DNA of 64,000 bases from Microbacterium wangchenii (GTDB lineage Bacteria; Actinomycetota; Actinomycetes; Actinomycetales; Microbacteriaceae), in NCBI RefSeq assembly GCF_004564355.1, contig NZ_CP038266.1:558001-622000 (forward strand), given 5' to 3'. This document shows, in pieces, positions 1-11,100 of this stretch; the stretch's first letter is position 1; every line of letters starts with the position of its first letter. The notes beneath the pieces are model-generated. The model saw nothing but the letters and a program-made list of their open reading frames with translations. It was not told where the DNA came from and made no database searches. Both the position numbers and the translations under genes were made by a program.

Positions 1-157
<157 letters not shown>

Positions 158-230
158 TCAGCTTTTCTGCGTTCGGCCGGGGGCAGAACCCCCGGCCGGA
201 CGCACCACACAAGACGTAAAGGAAAACCCC

Positions 231-2345
231 GTGGCACAAGAAGTGCTCACCGACCTCACGAAGGTCCGCAACATCGGCATCATGGCCCACATCGATGCCG
301 GCAAGACGACGACGACCGAGCGCATCCTCTTCTACACGGGCGTCAACCACAAGATCGGCGAAACGCACGACGGCGCTGCCACCACCGACTGGATGGAGCA
401 GGAGCAGGAGCGTGGCATCACGATCACCTCCGCCGCCGTGACGTGCTTCTGGGACAAGAACCAGATCAACATCATCGACACCCCCGGTCACGTCGACTTC
501 ACCGTCGAGGTGGAGCGCTCGCTGCGCGTCCTCGACGGCGCCGTCGCGGTGTTCGACGGCAAGGAGGGCGTGGAGCCCCAGTCCGAGACCGTGTGGCGTC
601 AGGCCGACAAGTACGACGTCCCGCGCATCTGCTTCGTCAACAAGATGGACAAGCTCGGCGCCGACTTCTACTTCACCGTCGACACGATCGTGAACCGCCT
701 GAAGGCCAAGCCCCTCGTGCTGCAGCTGCCGATCGGCGCCGAGAACGACTTCGTCGGCGTCGTCGACCTGGTCGAGATGCGCGCGCTGGTGTGGCCCGGT
801 GACTCCAAGGGTGACGTCACCATGGGCGCCAAGTACGAGATCCAGGAGATCCCCGCCGACCTCGCCGACAAGGCCGCCGAGTACCGCGAGAAGCTCATGG
901 AGACCGTCGCGGAGTCCGACGAGGCCCTGCTGGAGAAGTACTTCGGTGGTGAGGAGCTCACGGTCGCCGAGATCAAGGGCGCCATCCGCAAGATGACGAT
1001 CAACTCCGAGCTGTACCCCGTGCTGTGCGGCTCGGCGTTCAAGAACCGCGGTGTGCAGCCGATGCTCGACGCGGTCGTGGACTACCTCCCGTCGCCGCTC
1101 GACGTCCCCGCCATCGAGGCGCGCGACCCGAAGAACGAAGAGACGATCATCGAGCGTCACGCCGACCGGGACGAGCCGTTCGCGGCCCTCGCGTTCAAGA
1201 TCGTGACGCACCCCTTCTTCGGTCGCCTCACCTACATCCGCGTGTACTCCGGTCACCTGGACTCCGGCGCCCAGGTCGTCAACGCGACCAAGGGCAAGAA
1301 GGAGCGCATCGGGAAGATCTTCCAGATGCACGCCAACAAGGAGATGCCGATCGACTCGGTCACGGCCGGTCACATCTACGCCGTCATCGGCCTCAAGGAC
1401 ACCACCACCGGTGACACGCTGTCCGACAGCGCGAACCAGGTCGTCCTCGAGTCGATGACCTTCCCCGAGCCGGTCATCGAGGTCGCGATCGAGCCCAAGA
1501 CCAAGGCCGACCAGGAGAAGCTGGGTCTGGCGATCCAGAAGCTCGCGGAGGAGGACCCGACGTTCCGCGTCGAGCAGAACTCCGAGACCGGTCAGACCGT
1601 CATCAAGGGCATGGGCGAGCTGCACCTGGACATCCTCGTGGACCGCATGAAGCGCGAGTTCAAGGTCGAGGCCAACGTCGGAAAGCCCCAGGTGGCGTAC
1701 CGCGAGACGATCCGCAAGACCGTCGAGCGTCACGACTACACGCACAAGAAGCAGACCGGTGGATCGGGTCAGTTCGCGAAGATCCAGTTCGCGCTCGAGC
1801 CCCTCGAGGTCACGGCCGACAAGACCTACGAGTTCGAGAACAAGGTCACCGGTGGCCGCATCCCGCGCGAGTACATCGCGCCGGTCGACCAGGGCTTCCA
1901 GGACGCCATGAACGTCGGCGTGCTCGCCGGCTACCCCATGGTGGGCGTGAAGGCGATCCTCACCGACGGTGCGTCGCACGACGTCGACTCCTCGGAGATG
2001 GCGTTCAAGATCGCCGGTTCGATGGGCTTCAAGGAGGCCGTCCGCAAGGCGAACCCCGTCATCCTCGAGCCGATCATGGCCGTCGAGGTGCGTACTCCCG
2101 AGGAGTACATGGGCGACGTCATCGGCGACCTGAACTCCCGTCGTGGCCAGATCCAGTCGATGGAGGACGCCGCCGGCGTCAAGGTCGTCCGGGCCAACGT
2201 GCCGCTGTCGGAGATGTTCGGCTACATCGGCGACCTGCGCTCGAAGACCTCGGGCCGCGCCGTGTACTCGATGGAGTTCGACAGCTACGCCGAGGTTCCT
2301 CGCGCCGTGGCCGACGAGATCGTCCAGAAGACCAAGGGCGAGTAA
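231..2345 (+). CDS. fusA: Translation elongation factor G
   Basis: A 704-residue GTPase that moves tRNAs and mRNA through the ribosome and helps recycle ribosomes. The G1 loop AHIDAGKT is at residues 19-26, the G3 motif DTPGH begins at D83 and NKMD lies near 137. Domains II-V follow at full family length. I chose the GTG at 231, not an in-frame ATG upstream at 63, because [16 protein letters not shown] is the family N-terminus and GGAAA precedes it; the earlier start would run through rpsG. It is probably co-transcribed with rpsG. A 10-bp inverted repeat follows its stop, before tuf. Nothing unusual in the protein. Confidence 0.98.
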   Translation: MAQEVLTDLTKVRNIGIMAHIDAGKTTTTERILFYTGVNHKIGETHDGAATTDWMEQEQERGITITSAAVTCFWDKNQINIIDTPGHVDFTVEVERSLRVLDGAVAVFDGKEGVEPQSETVWRQADKYDVPRICFVNKMDKLGADFYFTVDTIVNRLKAKPLVLQLPIGAENDFVGVVDLVEMRALVWPGDSKGDVTMGAKYEIQEIPADLADKAAEYREKLMETVAESDEALLEKYFGGEELTVAEIKGAIRKMTINSELYPVLCGSAFKNRGVQPMLDAVVDYLPSPLDVPAIEARDPKNEETIIERHADRDEPFAALAFKIVTHPFFGRLTYIRVYSGHLDSGAQVVNATKGKKERIGKIFQMHANKEMPIDSVTAGHIYAVIGLKDTTTGDTLSDSANQVVLESMTFPEPVIEVAIEPKTKADQEKLGLAIQKLAEEDPTFRVEQNSETGQTVIKGMGELHLDILVDRMKREFKVEANVGKPQVAYRETIRKTVERHDYTHKKQTGGSGQFAKIQFALEPLEVTADKTYEFENKVTGGRIPREYIAPVDQGFQDAMNVGVLAGYPMVGVKAILTDGASHDVDSSEMAFKIAGSMGFKEAVRKANPVILEPIMAVEVRTPEEYMGDVIGDLNSRRGQIQSMEDAAGVKVVRANVPLSEMFGYIGDLRSKTSGRAVYSMEFDSYAEVPRAVADEIVQKTKGE

Positions 2346-2354
2346 CACCGCCCC

Positions 2355-2394
2355 GGATGCGGGGGCCCACCGCCCCGCGGGGGTCCCCGCATCC
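2355..2394. repeat. Inverted repeat between fusA and tuf
   Basis: GGATGCGGGG at 2355-2364 pairs perfectly with CCCCGCATCC at 2385-2394, and the 20-nt interior is itself GC-rich and could fold. No T-run follows. It could attenuate fusA-to-tuf read-through or separate transcripts so that tuf gets its own promoter in 2395-2490, where I did not find a convincing -35/-10 pair. Confidence 0.55.
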
Positions 2395-2500
2395 AGCAAA
2401 CTCAATACCGACTCTCTAGTAATCTGAGAACCAACCCCGTAGCTGACCGGTCGCAACCCAGTGCCCGGAACCTCTACACGAACGTCCTGAGGAGGACCCA

Positions 2501-3694
2501 GTGGCTAAGGCCAAGTTCGAGCGCACCAAGCCGCACGTGAACATCGGAACGATCGGTCACGTCGACCACGGCAAGACCACGCTCACCGCCGCGATCTCCA
2601 AGGTGCTCGCCGACAAGTACCCGTCGGCCACCAACGTCCAGCGCGACTTCGCGTCGATCGACTCGGCGCCGGAAGAGCGCCAGCGCGGTATCACCATCAA
2701 CATCTCGCACGTCGAGTACGAGACCCCCAAGCGTCACTACGCCCACGTCGACGCCCCGGGCCACGCTGACTACATCAAGAACATGATCACCGGTGCCGCT
2801 CAGATGGACGGCGCGATCCTCGTGGTCGCGGCGACCGACGGCCCGATGGCCCAGACCCGTGAGCACGTCCTGCTCGCCAAGCAGGTCGGCGTGCCGTACC
2901 TGCTGGTCGCCCTGAACAAGGCCGACATGGTCGACGACGAGGAGATCCTGGAGCTCGTCGAGCTCGAGGTCCGCGAGCTGCTCTCCAGCCAGGACTTCGA
3001 CGGCGACAACGCTCCCGTCGTGCGCGTCTCGGGCCTGAAGGCTCTCGAGGGCGACGAGAAGTGGGTCAACTCGATCGTCGAGCTCATGGAGGCCGTCGAC
3101 GAGTCCATCCCCGACCCGGTGCGTGACAAGGACAAGCCGTTCCTCATGCCCATCGAGGACGTCTTCACCATCACCGGCCGTGGCACGGTCGTCACCGGTC
3201 GCGCCGAGCGCGGCACGCTCGCGATCAACTCCGAGGTCGAGATCGTCGGCATCCGCCCGACGCAGAAGACCACGGTCACCGGTATCGAGATGTTCCACAA
3301 GCAGCTCGACGAGGCGTGGGCCGGCGAGAACTGCGGTCTGCTCCTTCGCGGCACCAAGCGTGACGACGTCGAGCGCGGCCAGGTCGTCGTCAAGCCCGGC
3401 TCGGTCACCCCTCACACGAACTTCGAGGGCACCGCGTACATCCTGTCCAAGGACGAGGGTGGGCGTCACAACCCGTTCTTCACGAACTACCGCCCGCAGT
3501 TCTACTTCCGTACCACGGACGTGACCGGCGTCATCACGCTGCCTGAGGGCACCGAGATGGTCATGCCCGGTGACACCACCGAAATGTCGGTCGAGCTCAT
3601 CCAGCCGATCGCCATGGAAGAGGGCCTCGGCTTCGCGATCCGTGAGGGTGGCCGCACCGTCGGCGCCGGCACGGTGACGAAGATCCTCAAGTAA
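2501..3694 (+). CDS. tuf: Translation elongation factor Tu
   Basis: A 397-residue GTPase that delivers aminoacyl-tRNA to the ribosome. G1 GHVDHGKT is at residues 19-26, G3 DAPGH at 84-88 and NKAD at 139-142. Domains II and III are complete through the end GTVTKILK. The start is GTG at 2501, preceded by a strong GAGGAGG Shine-Dalgarno at 2489-2495. It sits 155 bp after fusA, and a strong hairpin follows the stop, so this closes the str unit. Codon choice is strongly C/G-ended, as expected for a very highly expressed gene. rpsJ would often come next; here about 9 kb of surface-protein genes intervene. Confidence 0.98.
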   Translation: MAKAKFERTKPHVNIGTIGHVDHGKTTLTAAISKVLADKYPSATNVQRDFASIDSAPEERQRGITINISHVEYETPKRHYAHVDAPGHADYIKNMITGAAQMDGAILVVAATDGPMAQTREHVLLAKQVGVPYLLVALNKADMVDDEEILELVELEVRELLSSQDFDGDNAPVVRVSGLKALEGDEKWVNSIVELMEAVDESIPDPVRDKDKPFLMPIEDVFTITGRGTVVTGRAERGTLAINSEVEIVGIRPTQKTTVTGIEMFHKQLDEAWAGENCGLLLRGTKRDDVERGQVVVKPGSVTPHTNFEGTAYILSKDEGGRHNPFFTNYRPQFYFRTTDVTGVITLPEGTEMVMPGDTTEMSVELIQPIAMEEGLGFAIREGGRTVGAGTVTKILK

Positions 3695-3715
3695 GTCCTC
3701 GGACTTTCCGACTCA

Positions 3716-3741
3716 GGGGTCGGGCCTTCGGGCCCGGCCCC
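3716..3741 (+). terminator. Intrinsic-type terminator after tuf
   Basis: An 11-bp stem (3716-3726 with 3731-3741, one G-T wobble) closes on a TTCG tetraloop 21 bp after the tuf stop. A short T-rich stretch (TTCGTCGTTTT) follows. The stable tetraloop and position make it the end of the str transcript. Confidence 0.8.
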
Positions 3742-3807
3742 TTCGTCGTTTTCCGGACTCGTGTGTTACGGGCGGATGAAGACTTCGCCGAGGGAGGACG
3801 ACTTCAG

Positions 3808-3837
3808 TTGTGTATTTCCTTTGAATGCCGATAGCCT
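3808..3837 (+). promoter_or_regulatory. Possible sigma-70-type promoter for the small LPPTG protein
   Basis: TTGTGT at 3808-3813 and TAGCCT at 3832-3837 are separated by 18 nt. This lies after the tuf terminator and about 100 nt before the next gene, in a locally AT-richer stretch. No other candidate pair stands out between the terminator and the start codon at 3940. Confidence 0.45.
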
Positions 3838-3939
3838 GGCGAGACATCGCGGGAGAAGGTGCCAGTTTCCCCCGCTGCTCGATCCCCAGGTCGATGCCCC
3901 CTGTCCTCGTCCCCCCGACCCCACCATCGGAGAACACGA

Positions 3940-4485
3940 ATGAAGAACGTTCGCGCCAAGTTCGCAGCCGTCGTTATCGCGGCCGCCGCCCTCGTCGCCA
4001 TGCCCGTCGCCGCATCCGCAGCGACCAACGACTACAGCCCGGCCGTCCCGCCGGCAGAGGTCGTCGCGGTTACGCCCGGCGAGCCCGCTCCGGTCACCTT
4101 CACCGGATTCGCGCCGTCGGAGACCGTCACCTTCACCCTGACGGGTGAGGGAATCGGCGCCGGCAACCTCGCTCTGGTCAAGGCCGCCCCCACCTCCACC
4201 TCGGTGCAGAAGACGGCCACGGCCGCCGGCGCGGCCACCGCCACTGTCACGCTGCCGGCCAACGCCACGGGCAGCTACTCGCTCACCTCGGACAGCGCTT
4301 CGACTGCGCAGCAGACCATCACCATCACGGTCGCCGGTGAGGGTGATGGGTCGGCCCTTCCCCCCACCGGTTTCGACGCCGCGTCGATGACCGGTGTGTG
4401 GATCGGTGGCGGCGCGCTGCTGGCCGCCGGTATCGCCGTCACGAGCGTCGCGATGATCCGTCGTCGCCAGGCCGAGCAGGCGTAA
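3940..4485 (+). CDS. Small sortase-type cell-wall-anchored protein (LPPTG)
   Basis: A 181-residue surface protein of unknown function. It has a signal peptide (basic MKNVRAK, hydrophobic AAVVIAAAALVAMPVAA, cleavage near ASA-ATN). A Thr/Ala/Val-rich region that looks like a single immunoglobulin-like beta domain follows at about 30-130. The sorting signal LPPTG is at 140-144, then a hydrophobic helix and an RRRQAEQA tail. That layout is the cell-wall sorting signal recognised by sortase. The start is ATG 3940, after GGAGAAC. It stands alone between two hairpins. A minus-strand protein at 35166-35699 has the same layout and the same WIGGGAL membrane segment, so they are probably paralogues. No sortase gene is in the window. 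Confidence 0.85.
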   Translation: MKNVRAKFAAVVIAAAALVAMPVAASAATNDYSPAVPPAEVVAVTPGEPAPVTFTGFAPSETVTFTLTGEGIGAGNLALVKAAPTSTSVQKTATAAGAATATVTLPANATGSYSLTSDSASTAQQTITITVAGEGDGSALPPTGFDAASMTGVWIGGGALLAAGIAVTSVAMIRRRQAEQA

Positions 4486-4500
4486 CGCTTCACCTTTCCA

Positions 4501-4532
4501 CGAAGGCCCCCGTCCACGGACGGGGGCCTTCG
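4501..4532 (+). terminator. Strong hairpin terminator after the LPPTG protein gene
   Basis: A 15-bp perfect complement (4501-4515 with 4518-4532) begins 15 bp after the stop codon. The tip must open to form a loop of four or more bases. TCGTTTCC follows, a weak T-tract. Confidence 0.75.
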
Positions 4533-4567
4533 TCGTTTCCCCACCGCGGGTTCGGCCTCTCCTCCCC

Positions 4568-4985
4568 CGCACGATCGTCGACGTCATCCGGGTCGTGTCG
4601 GTCGAGGCCGCCGTCGCATACTTCGACGCGACGCTGCGCACCGTCGCCTGGCACCGACACGGGCAGTACGATCTCACCGCCGCCGAAGCCTTCCGCGCCG
4701 GCATCCATGCGCGTCTGGATGCCATGCCGGGGGCCCGCGGCATCCGGCAGGCTCGATTCGTCACCGACTTCGCGGACGGGCGGGCGCAGCTGCCGGGGGA
4801 GAGCGTGTCGCGTGGCCTGTGCTCCGTCGCTTCGGCGAGTTCGACGGCGAGGGCAAGTACCTCGACCCGACGATGACCCGTGGACTCTCCGTCCGCGAAG
4901 TCCTGCGCGCCCAGCGCACCCGGGAGAGCGAGTTGTGCGCGGCGACGGGCTGGACGCCCGTGCGGTGGGGGAGCGAGCGCGCCAG
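4568..4985 (+). pseudogene. Broken AbiEi-like / DUF559-type nuclease-fold gene
   Basis: Two reading frames carry consecutive pieces of one family. Frame A (about 4568-4810) encodes RTIVDVIRVV, RGIRQARF and LPGESVSR. Frame B (about 4808-4985) encodes AWPVLRRFGEFDGEGKYL, VLRAQRTRE and TGWTPVRWG. An intact relative at 26161-27135 (minus) has the same order: VADTAVDLLRV, GESVSR, GESDGFGKYL, VLRKEKARED. Compared with it, roughly 25-35 residues between GESVSR and the GE.DG..KY motif are lost, with a frame change near 4808. The N-terminal half is missing and the C-terminus runs into unrelated sequence. A short inverted repeat (AGTGCA 4986-4991, TGCACT 5021-5026) lies just after the end. I infer a decayed member of this family; the product would be non-functional. 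Confidence 0.75.
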
Positions 4986-5172
4986 AGTGCACCCAATTCG
5001 GGCCCCTTTCGCCGGGATGATGCACTTTCGGCGGGCGGGGCTTAGGGCCCGGACCGCTGCGGCCTGCCGGGCGGCGGGACGTAGGTCCCTTCCCGCCCGG
5101 AGAGCGCCGGGTCTACGTTCGGGCTCACCAGCGGGTGCCGGTCAGCCGTTGCGATGCGTTCACGAGGTGGTC

Positions 5173-8100
5173 ATGAGCAGAAGAAGACTCGCCCTGCGGC
5201 ACCGGTGGTACGGCGGCGCAGTGGCCGCCCTCCTCACCGGGGTGCTGGTGTTCACGGGTGCGGGCTCGCCCGCCCTCGCCGCCGTCGCGGAGCCCTCCGC
5301 GCCGTCGGAGTCCGCCGCATCCGTCCCGCCGGAGCAGGACCCGGCGCCGCCGGCACAGGACCCGCCGCAGCAGGAGCCGGCCGAGCCCACGCAGCCCCCG
5401 GCGCCCCCCGCCCCCGAGACGCCGGTCGCCCCGCCCGCCGAGGTACCTGCCGCCCCGACCAGCGAGCCGGCTCCGCCGACGGACGACCCGAGCACCGAAC
5501 CCACCACCGCGCCGACCCCCGCCGCCCCTGAGCCCACCGAAGAGCCCGCGGATGTCGGCGTCCTCGCCGTGCCCCAACCCGGCGCCACGACAGCCGTCAT
5601 CACCGTGAAGGTCGGCTCCGATCGCGTCGGCGTCACCGGAGTGTCGAACCTGGCCGGTGTCGTCCTGCTGCTGAACGAGGGCGGCGCCGGCGGACCCAAC
5701 GGCACGCGCCCCGACGGTGTGGCCGGCACCGGGGAGGGGTGGGCCAGGTGCGTCTCGGATGCCGCGGGCGACTGCTCCTTCATCGTCCCCAACACAGGCC
5801 TCGGGCCCTTCGGGTTCCCCCAGGCCAACCGCGACGACCGGTACTGGGTCGTCCAGGCCAGCGTCCCCGACGGGTACTACGCCAATCCGTCGCTGCGCAC
5901 CGGACCCGGCACCGGAGGCGGTGCGGCCACCGCATACCAGTTCCGCACGGGCAACCAGCTGCGCGCCGGCAACGTCTACAGCTCGCAGAACGCGAGCGAC
6001 TTCATGCTGTCGTCGGGCTCGCAGGCCACGGCCTCCGGAGGCATCTGGCAGCAGTCGCGCAACAACGCGCCGCTGGATGTCTCGTGCGGCCTGGACGTCG
6101 CACTGATCCTCGACCTGTCCGGGTCGGTCGGCTCCGATCTCGCGCAGTTGAAGAGCGCGGCAAACACCTTCGTGGACTCCCTCCAGGGCACCCCCTCCCG
6201 CATGTCGCTGTTCTCCTTCTCCACCGTGTCGCCGGCAGAGGGCGCCAGCGCGAACTTCCCGAGCCTGACCTCCGTGGCCACCGCGACGCAGGCGGATGCC
6301 TTCAAGAACCGGTACGCGGGCTGGACGGCGGTGGGCGGCACGAACTGGGACCGCGGACTCGGCGTGGCCGCCGCGGCGAACACCGCGGCGAACAACTTCG
6401 ACCTCGCCGTCATCATCACTGACGGCGACCCGACGTTCTACAACCAGCCGCAGCAGGGGCCCGGCAACTTCAACCGCTTCCGCGAGACGGAGAACGGCAT
6501 CTTTTCCGCCAACGCGCTGAAGGCGGGACCGGCGGGCGGATCCCCCACGCGGCTCATCGCCTTCGGCGTCGGTGACGGCGCGAGCGGCACGGCCACGGCC
6601 CTGAACCTTCGCGCGATCTCCGGTCCGGTCGCCTATGACGGCTCCAACGGCGCGTCGGCCGACTATTACCAGACGGCCGACTACGCCGGGGTGGGGCGGG
6701 ACCTGCGCAGCCTCGCGCTGGGCACCTGCGAGGGAACCCTGAACGTCACCAAGCAGATCGTCCCGCAATCCGCTCCCGCCGGCTCGATAGAGGGGGCCAC
6801 GCCCGCCGGCGCCGGCTGGCAGTTCACCAGCGAGATCGGCACGGCCGGGGTCACGACGCCCGAGCCGGTCCGGACGACGACCGCGGATGCCACGGGCACC
6901 GTCAGCTTCCCGCTGCAGTTCCCCGGCGGCACGGATGCCGCCTCGGTCACCGTCACCGAGGCCCAGCAGCCCGGATTCACGCTCCAGCCCGTCGACGGGC
7001 AGAACGCCGTCTGCACGAATCTGAACACCGGTGATCCGGTCGTGCCCACCGGCTCGCCCACCGACGGCTTCACCGTCACCGTGCCCAGCACGCAGGCGGT
7101 CAACTGCACCGTCTACAACCGTGCCCCCAGCCCGGAAGCCGACATCACGGTGACGAAGAACTGGGTCGTGAACGGTGTCGCGTACGCCGAGGGCGCCCAG
7201 CCCGGAGGCCTGTCCGCGCAGCTGCAGCTCACCGGTCCCGACGACGCCGCCGCGAGCAACCAGGGGTGGGGCGTGACCCGGTCGGGGTACGCGCAGGGCG
7301 ACACCGTGACGGTCACCGAGCAGGTCTCCCTGATCGATACGACGCTGTGCACCGACGACGCGGTGGTGACGAGCCTCAACGGGGCCGCCGTGGACATCCC
7401 CCTGGGCACGGGGTACGACCTCACGCTCTCCCAGGCGCAGAACACCGCGACGATCACCAACACCGTCACATGCGAGAGCCGGCTGACCCTCGCCAAGGAG
7501 GTCGACGGCGGCGACGCCGACCCGACGAGCTGGACACTGAACGCGTCGTTCCTGGCCGGCGCGCCGGTCGAAGAAGGGCTCCCCGGGTTCTCCGGTGTCG
7601 ACGGTGCCCCCGGCACGACGTCGCAGCCGGTCACCCCCAATGCCCGCTATCAGTTGTTCGAGTCCGGTGGCGACGCGCGGTACATCCAGGTCGACGAGCG
7701 CACGGACCTGCAGAGCAATCCGCAGTCGACCGGATCGGCGACGTGCATCCGCGTCGACGAGAACGGTGACCCCTACCCGAACAGCGGGTATTCGGACGGC
7801 ATCAACGGCGGCGTGAACGTGCCGCTGGGTTACCGCGTGCAGTGCACCTTCGTGAACCAGGACGCCCAGCTCACCCTCCTGAAGACCGTGGTCAACGACG
7901 ACGGCGGCTCCGCCACGGCAGACGAATGGGATCTGACCGCCACCCCGGCGACCCTGGCGGGTTTGACCCCCACCACCGTCGCCGGTTCCGAGGAGGTGGT
8001 GGCGGAGAGCATCATCCAGCTGCGCCCCGACCACGTGTACACCCTCACCGAGTCGACCGTCGAGGGGTACGAGTTCTCGCGCCTGCAGCAGCGCGTGGGC

Positions 8101-11100
8101 GAGGAGTGGGTGGACGTCGAGGCCAACCCCGATCCGGCCGGCTACCCGCGGCAGAACGCCGACGGAGACTGGGAGGTCACGGTGCCCGCGCTCGGCGCAC
8201 CGGTGTACCGCTTCGTCAACGACGACATCGCCCCCACCCTCACCCTGGAGAAGGAGGTCGTCAGCGACACCGGCGGCACCGCGGCCCCCACGGACTGGAC
8301 GCTCACGGCGACGACCGCGGATGGCCCGAACCTCAGCGGCCCGACGGGAACGTCGGGGGAGGTCGCCGCAGGCGCTGTGTACACGATCGGTGAGACGGGC
8401 CCGGACGGATACGACTGGACGGACCTGACCTGCACCGGCTATCCCGACACGACGAGGGCCGCTCCGGAGCTGACCCTCCAGCCCGGCGACGCGGTCACGT
8501 GCACCCTGACCAACGACGACGTCATCGTCCCGGTGACGATCGAGAAGTCCGACGGCGCCGTGGCGCAGGCGGCGGGCGGGGTGTGGACCATCCGGTACCC
8601 GGTCGTCGTCACCAACACCAGCAGCACCCTGCCCACGACGTATTCGCTCACCGACGTGCCCGGCTTCGACGCCAGCTTCACCGTCCTCACGCAGGGCTGG
8701 GAGGGCGCGCCCGATGTGACCGACGTGCCGCTGGAGGCCGGCGGCACGGACGAGTACACGTACGTGATCACGGCCGAGGTGAACCGCACGCCGGTCGACG
8801 CGTCGGCACTGGAGTGCTCGCCGACGACCGGCGGCGGGTTCTTCAACACCGCCGAGGCGGCGTACCCCGGCGGCGAGGCGAGCGACACCGGATGCGCCGT
8901 CCCGGCCGCCCCGACCGTCGAGAAGATCGCGCAGCCCTCGGTGCAGGACCTCGCCACCGGCGCGTGGACGCTCAGCTATCGGATCGCCGTGGCCAACCCC
9001 AGCGACATCGAGCTGTCGTACGACCTCACCGACATCGCCGGGCCCCTCCCGGCCGGAGTGTCCGGCGGGCAGTGGACGGTCTCCGATCCCGTCGCCGTCG
9101 GCGGCGGCACCTTCGTGCGCAGCCCCGACCCGGTGGGAGACGGCCCGCTGGCCACCGGCACGCTCCCGCCGGGGGCCACGCACACCTACACCCTCTCGCG
9201 CACCGTGACGGTGGCGGCATCCGTTCCCGACGAGGCGCTCACGTGCGGCGCGGTCGTGGGCGAGGGTGGCGGAGTGTGGAACACCGCGTCCGTCACCAAC
9301 GGGATCGCAGAGCCCTCCTCGTCCGACTGCGCGGAGGTCGAGCGGCCCGACGCCGACGTCACCAAGACGGTGACCTCCACGGTCCAGCTCGCTGACGGCA
9401 CGTGGCAGATCACGTACGACATCGCGGTGGCGAACTCCTCCGAGACCCTCGCGGCCGTCTACAGCCTCGACGACGCGCTGCAGTTCGGCGGCGACATCAC
9501 GGTCGACGTCGCCACATGGACGGGCCCCACCGGCACGGGCGACTTCGCCGCCGACGGCACGGCGACTCTCGCGACCGATCGCGCGCTGGCCCCAGGGACG
9601 ACCGAGACGTACACCGTCGTGGCACAGGCCACCATCGACGCGGCCGCCTGGGAGGGCGGCGACCTCGCGTGCGAGGGGACGACGGCCGGCGGGTTCCTGA
9701 ACACCGCGACCGTCACCGTCGCCGGTGAGCAGGTCCCCGCCTCCGACTGCGCGGAGCCGGCCCTGCCGACGATCGAGAAAGTCGGCGTCGCGGCGACCCA
9801 GGACCCGGCGGACCCCGAGCGGTGGACCGTGACGTACGACGTCACCGTGACCTCGGGCGGGTTCGACACGTTCTACTCGCTGGCGGACACGCCGGGCTTC
9901 CCCACGGGCATCGAACCGGTCACCGGCACCGCGCAGCGGACCGACCTCGCCGGCCAGCCGGTGCTTCCGGTGACCCCGGGGACGGAGTTCGTCACCGGGG
10001 TCGAGCTGGCCGCCGGTGCCACGCACGTGTACCGCGTGACGTGGGTCGTGCAGCTGACCGACGCTTACAGCGAAGACGACGCCGCCTGCACCGGCGAGCC
10101 GGGGAGCGGGTTCTTCAACGCCGCGCAGCTGGGGGTGGGTGACATCCCCATCGATGCCACCGACTGCATCCCCGTCGACGAGCGGGTGTACCCGTCCGTC
10201 GCGAAGACGGTGACGAGCGCCGAGCAGGATCCGGAGACGGGCCTGTGGACCATCCTCTACGACCTCGAGGTGACCCTGCCCCCGGTCGGCGAAGACAACC
10301 CGAAGGGCCTGTCCGCGGCGTACGACCTCACCGACACGCTCGACTTCGGCGACGGCATCGACATCCGCAGCGCCTCGTGGTCTGGACAGTCCTCGGGCGA
10401 CTTCACGTTCTCGCCCGACCCGGCGGTGCTCGCCTCCGGCACGGCGATCGGCCCCGGGGTCACGCACACCTACACCGTGCGCGTCGTGGCCGCCGTCACC
10501 GCCGCCGCCGTGGAGGGCGGCACGACCGTCTGCCTGCCCGACGGGGCGGGCGGGTTCCTCAACACCGCTCAACTGACCTCGGCGAGCGTCGAGACCGATG
10601 TGCGCGCGTGCGCCGAGCCGGTCTTCCCGGAGATCGAGAAGACGGCTGTCGGCGACGCGGTGCTCGACCCCGACACGGGGCTGTGGACCGTCGTCTACGA
10701 CATCGCGGTGCGCTACCCGGCGAGCACCGCCGACCCGCTTCCGACGCTCGCGTACGTCCTCACCGACGTCCCCGACCTGCCAGACGGCGTGGAACTGGCC
10801 GGTGAATGGACGGCGGAGGCCGGCACGACCGACACCCCCGCACCCGACGCCCCCTCGTGGGACGGCACCGGCACGTGGACGATCGTGAACGGCACCTTCG
10901 ATCCTGCCGCCGATGAGGTGCGGGAGCACCTGTTCACCATCACGGCGCAGGTGCGCGCCACCGCGACGCCGACCGGCGAGCCGGTGCAGTGCGGCGACGT
11001 CGAGGCGCCCGGCGTCCCCATCGCCAACACCGCGACCGTGGTGTCGGGCGGGTACAGCGCCGACGACGACGCGTGCGAGCTCGTGCCCTTCGACGACGTC

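Noticed and set aside
5713..5753. LPxTG gene 4486-5172 gap read as part of the adhesin N-terminus
   Set aside because: The in-frame extension upstream of 5173 is pseudogene sequence and would place the signal peptide internally.
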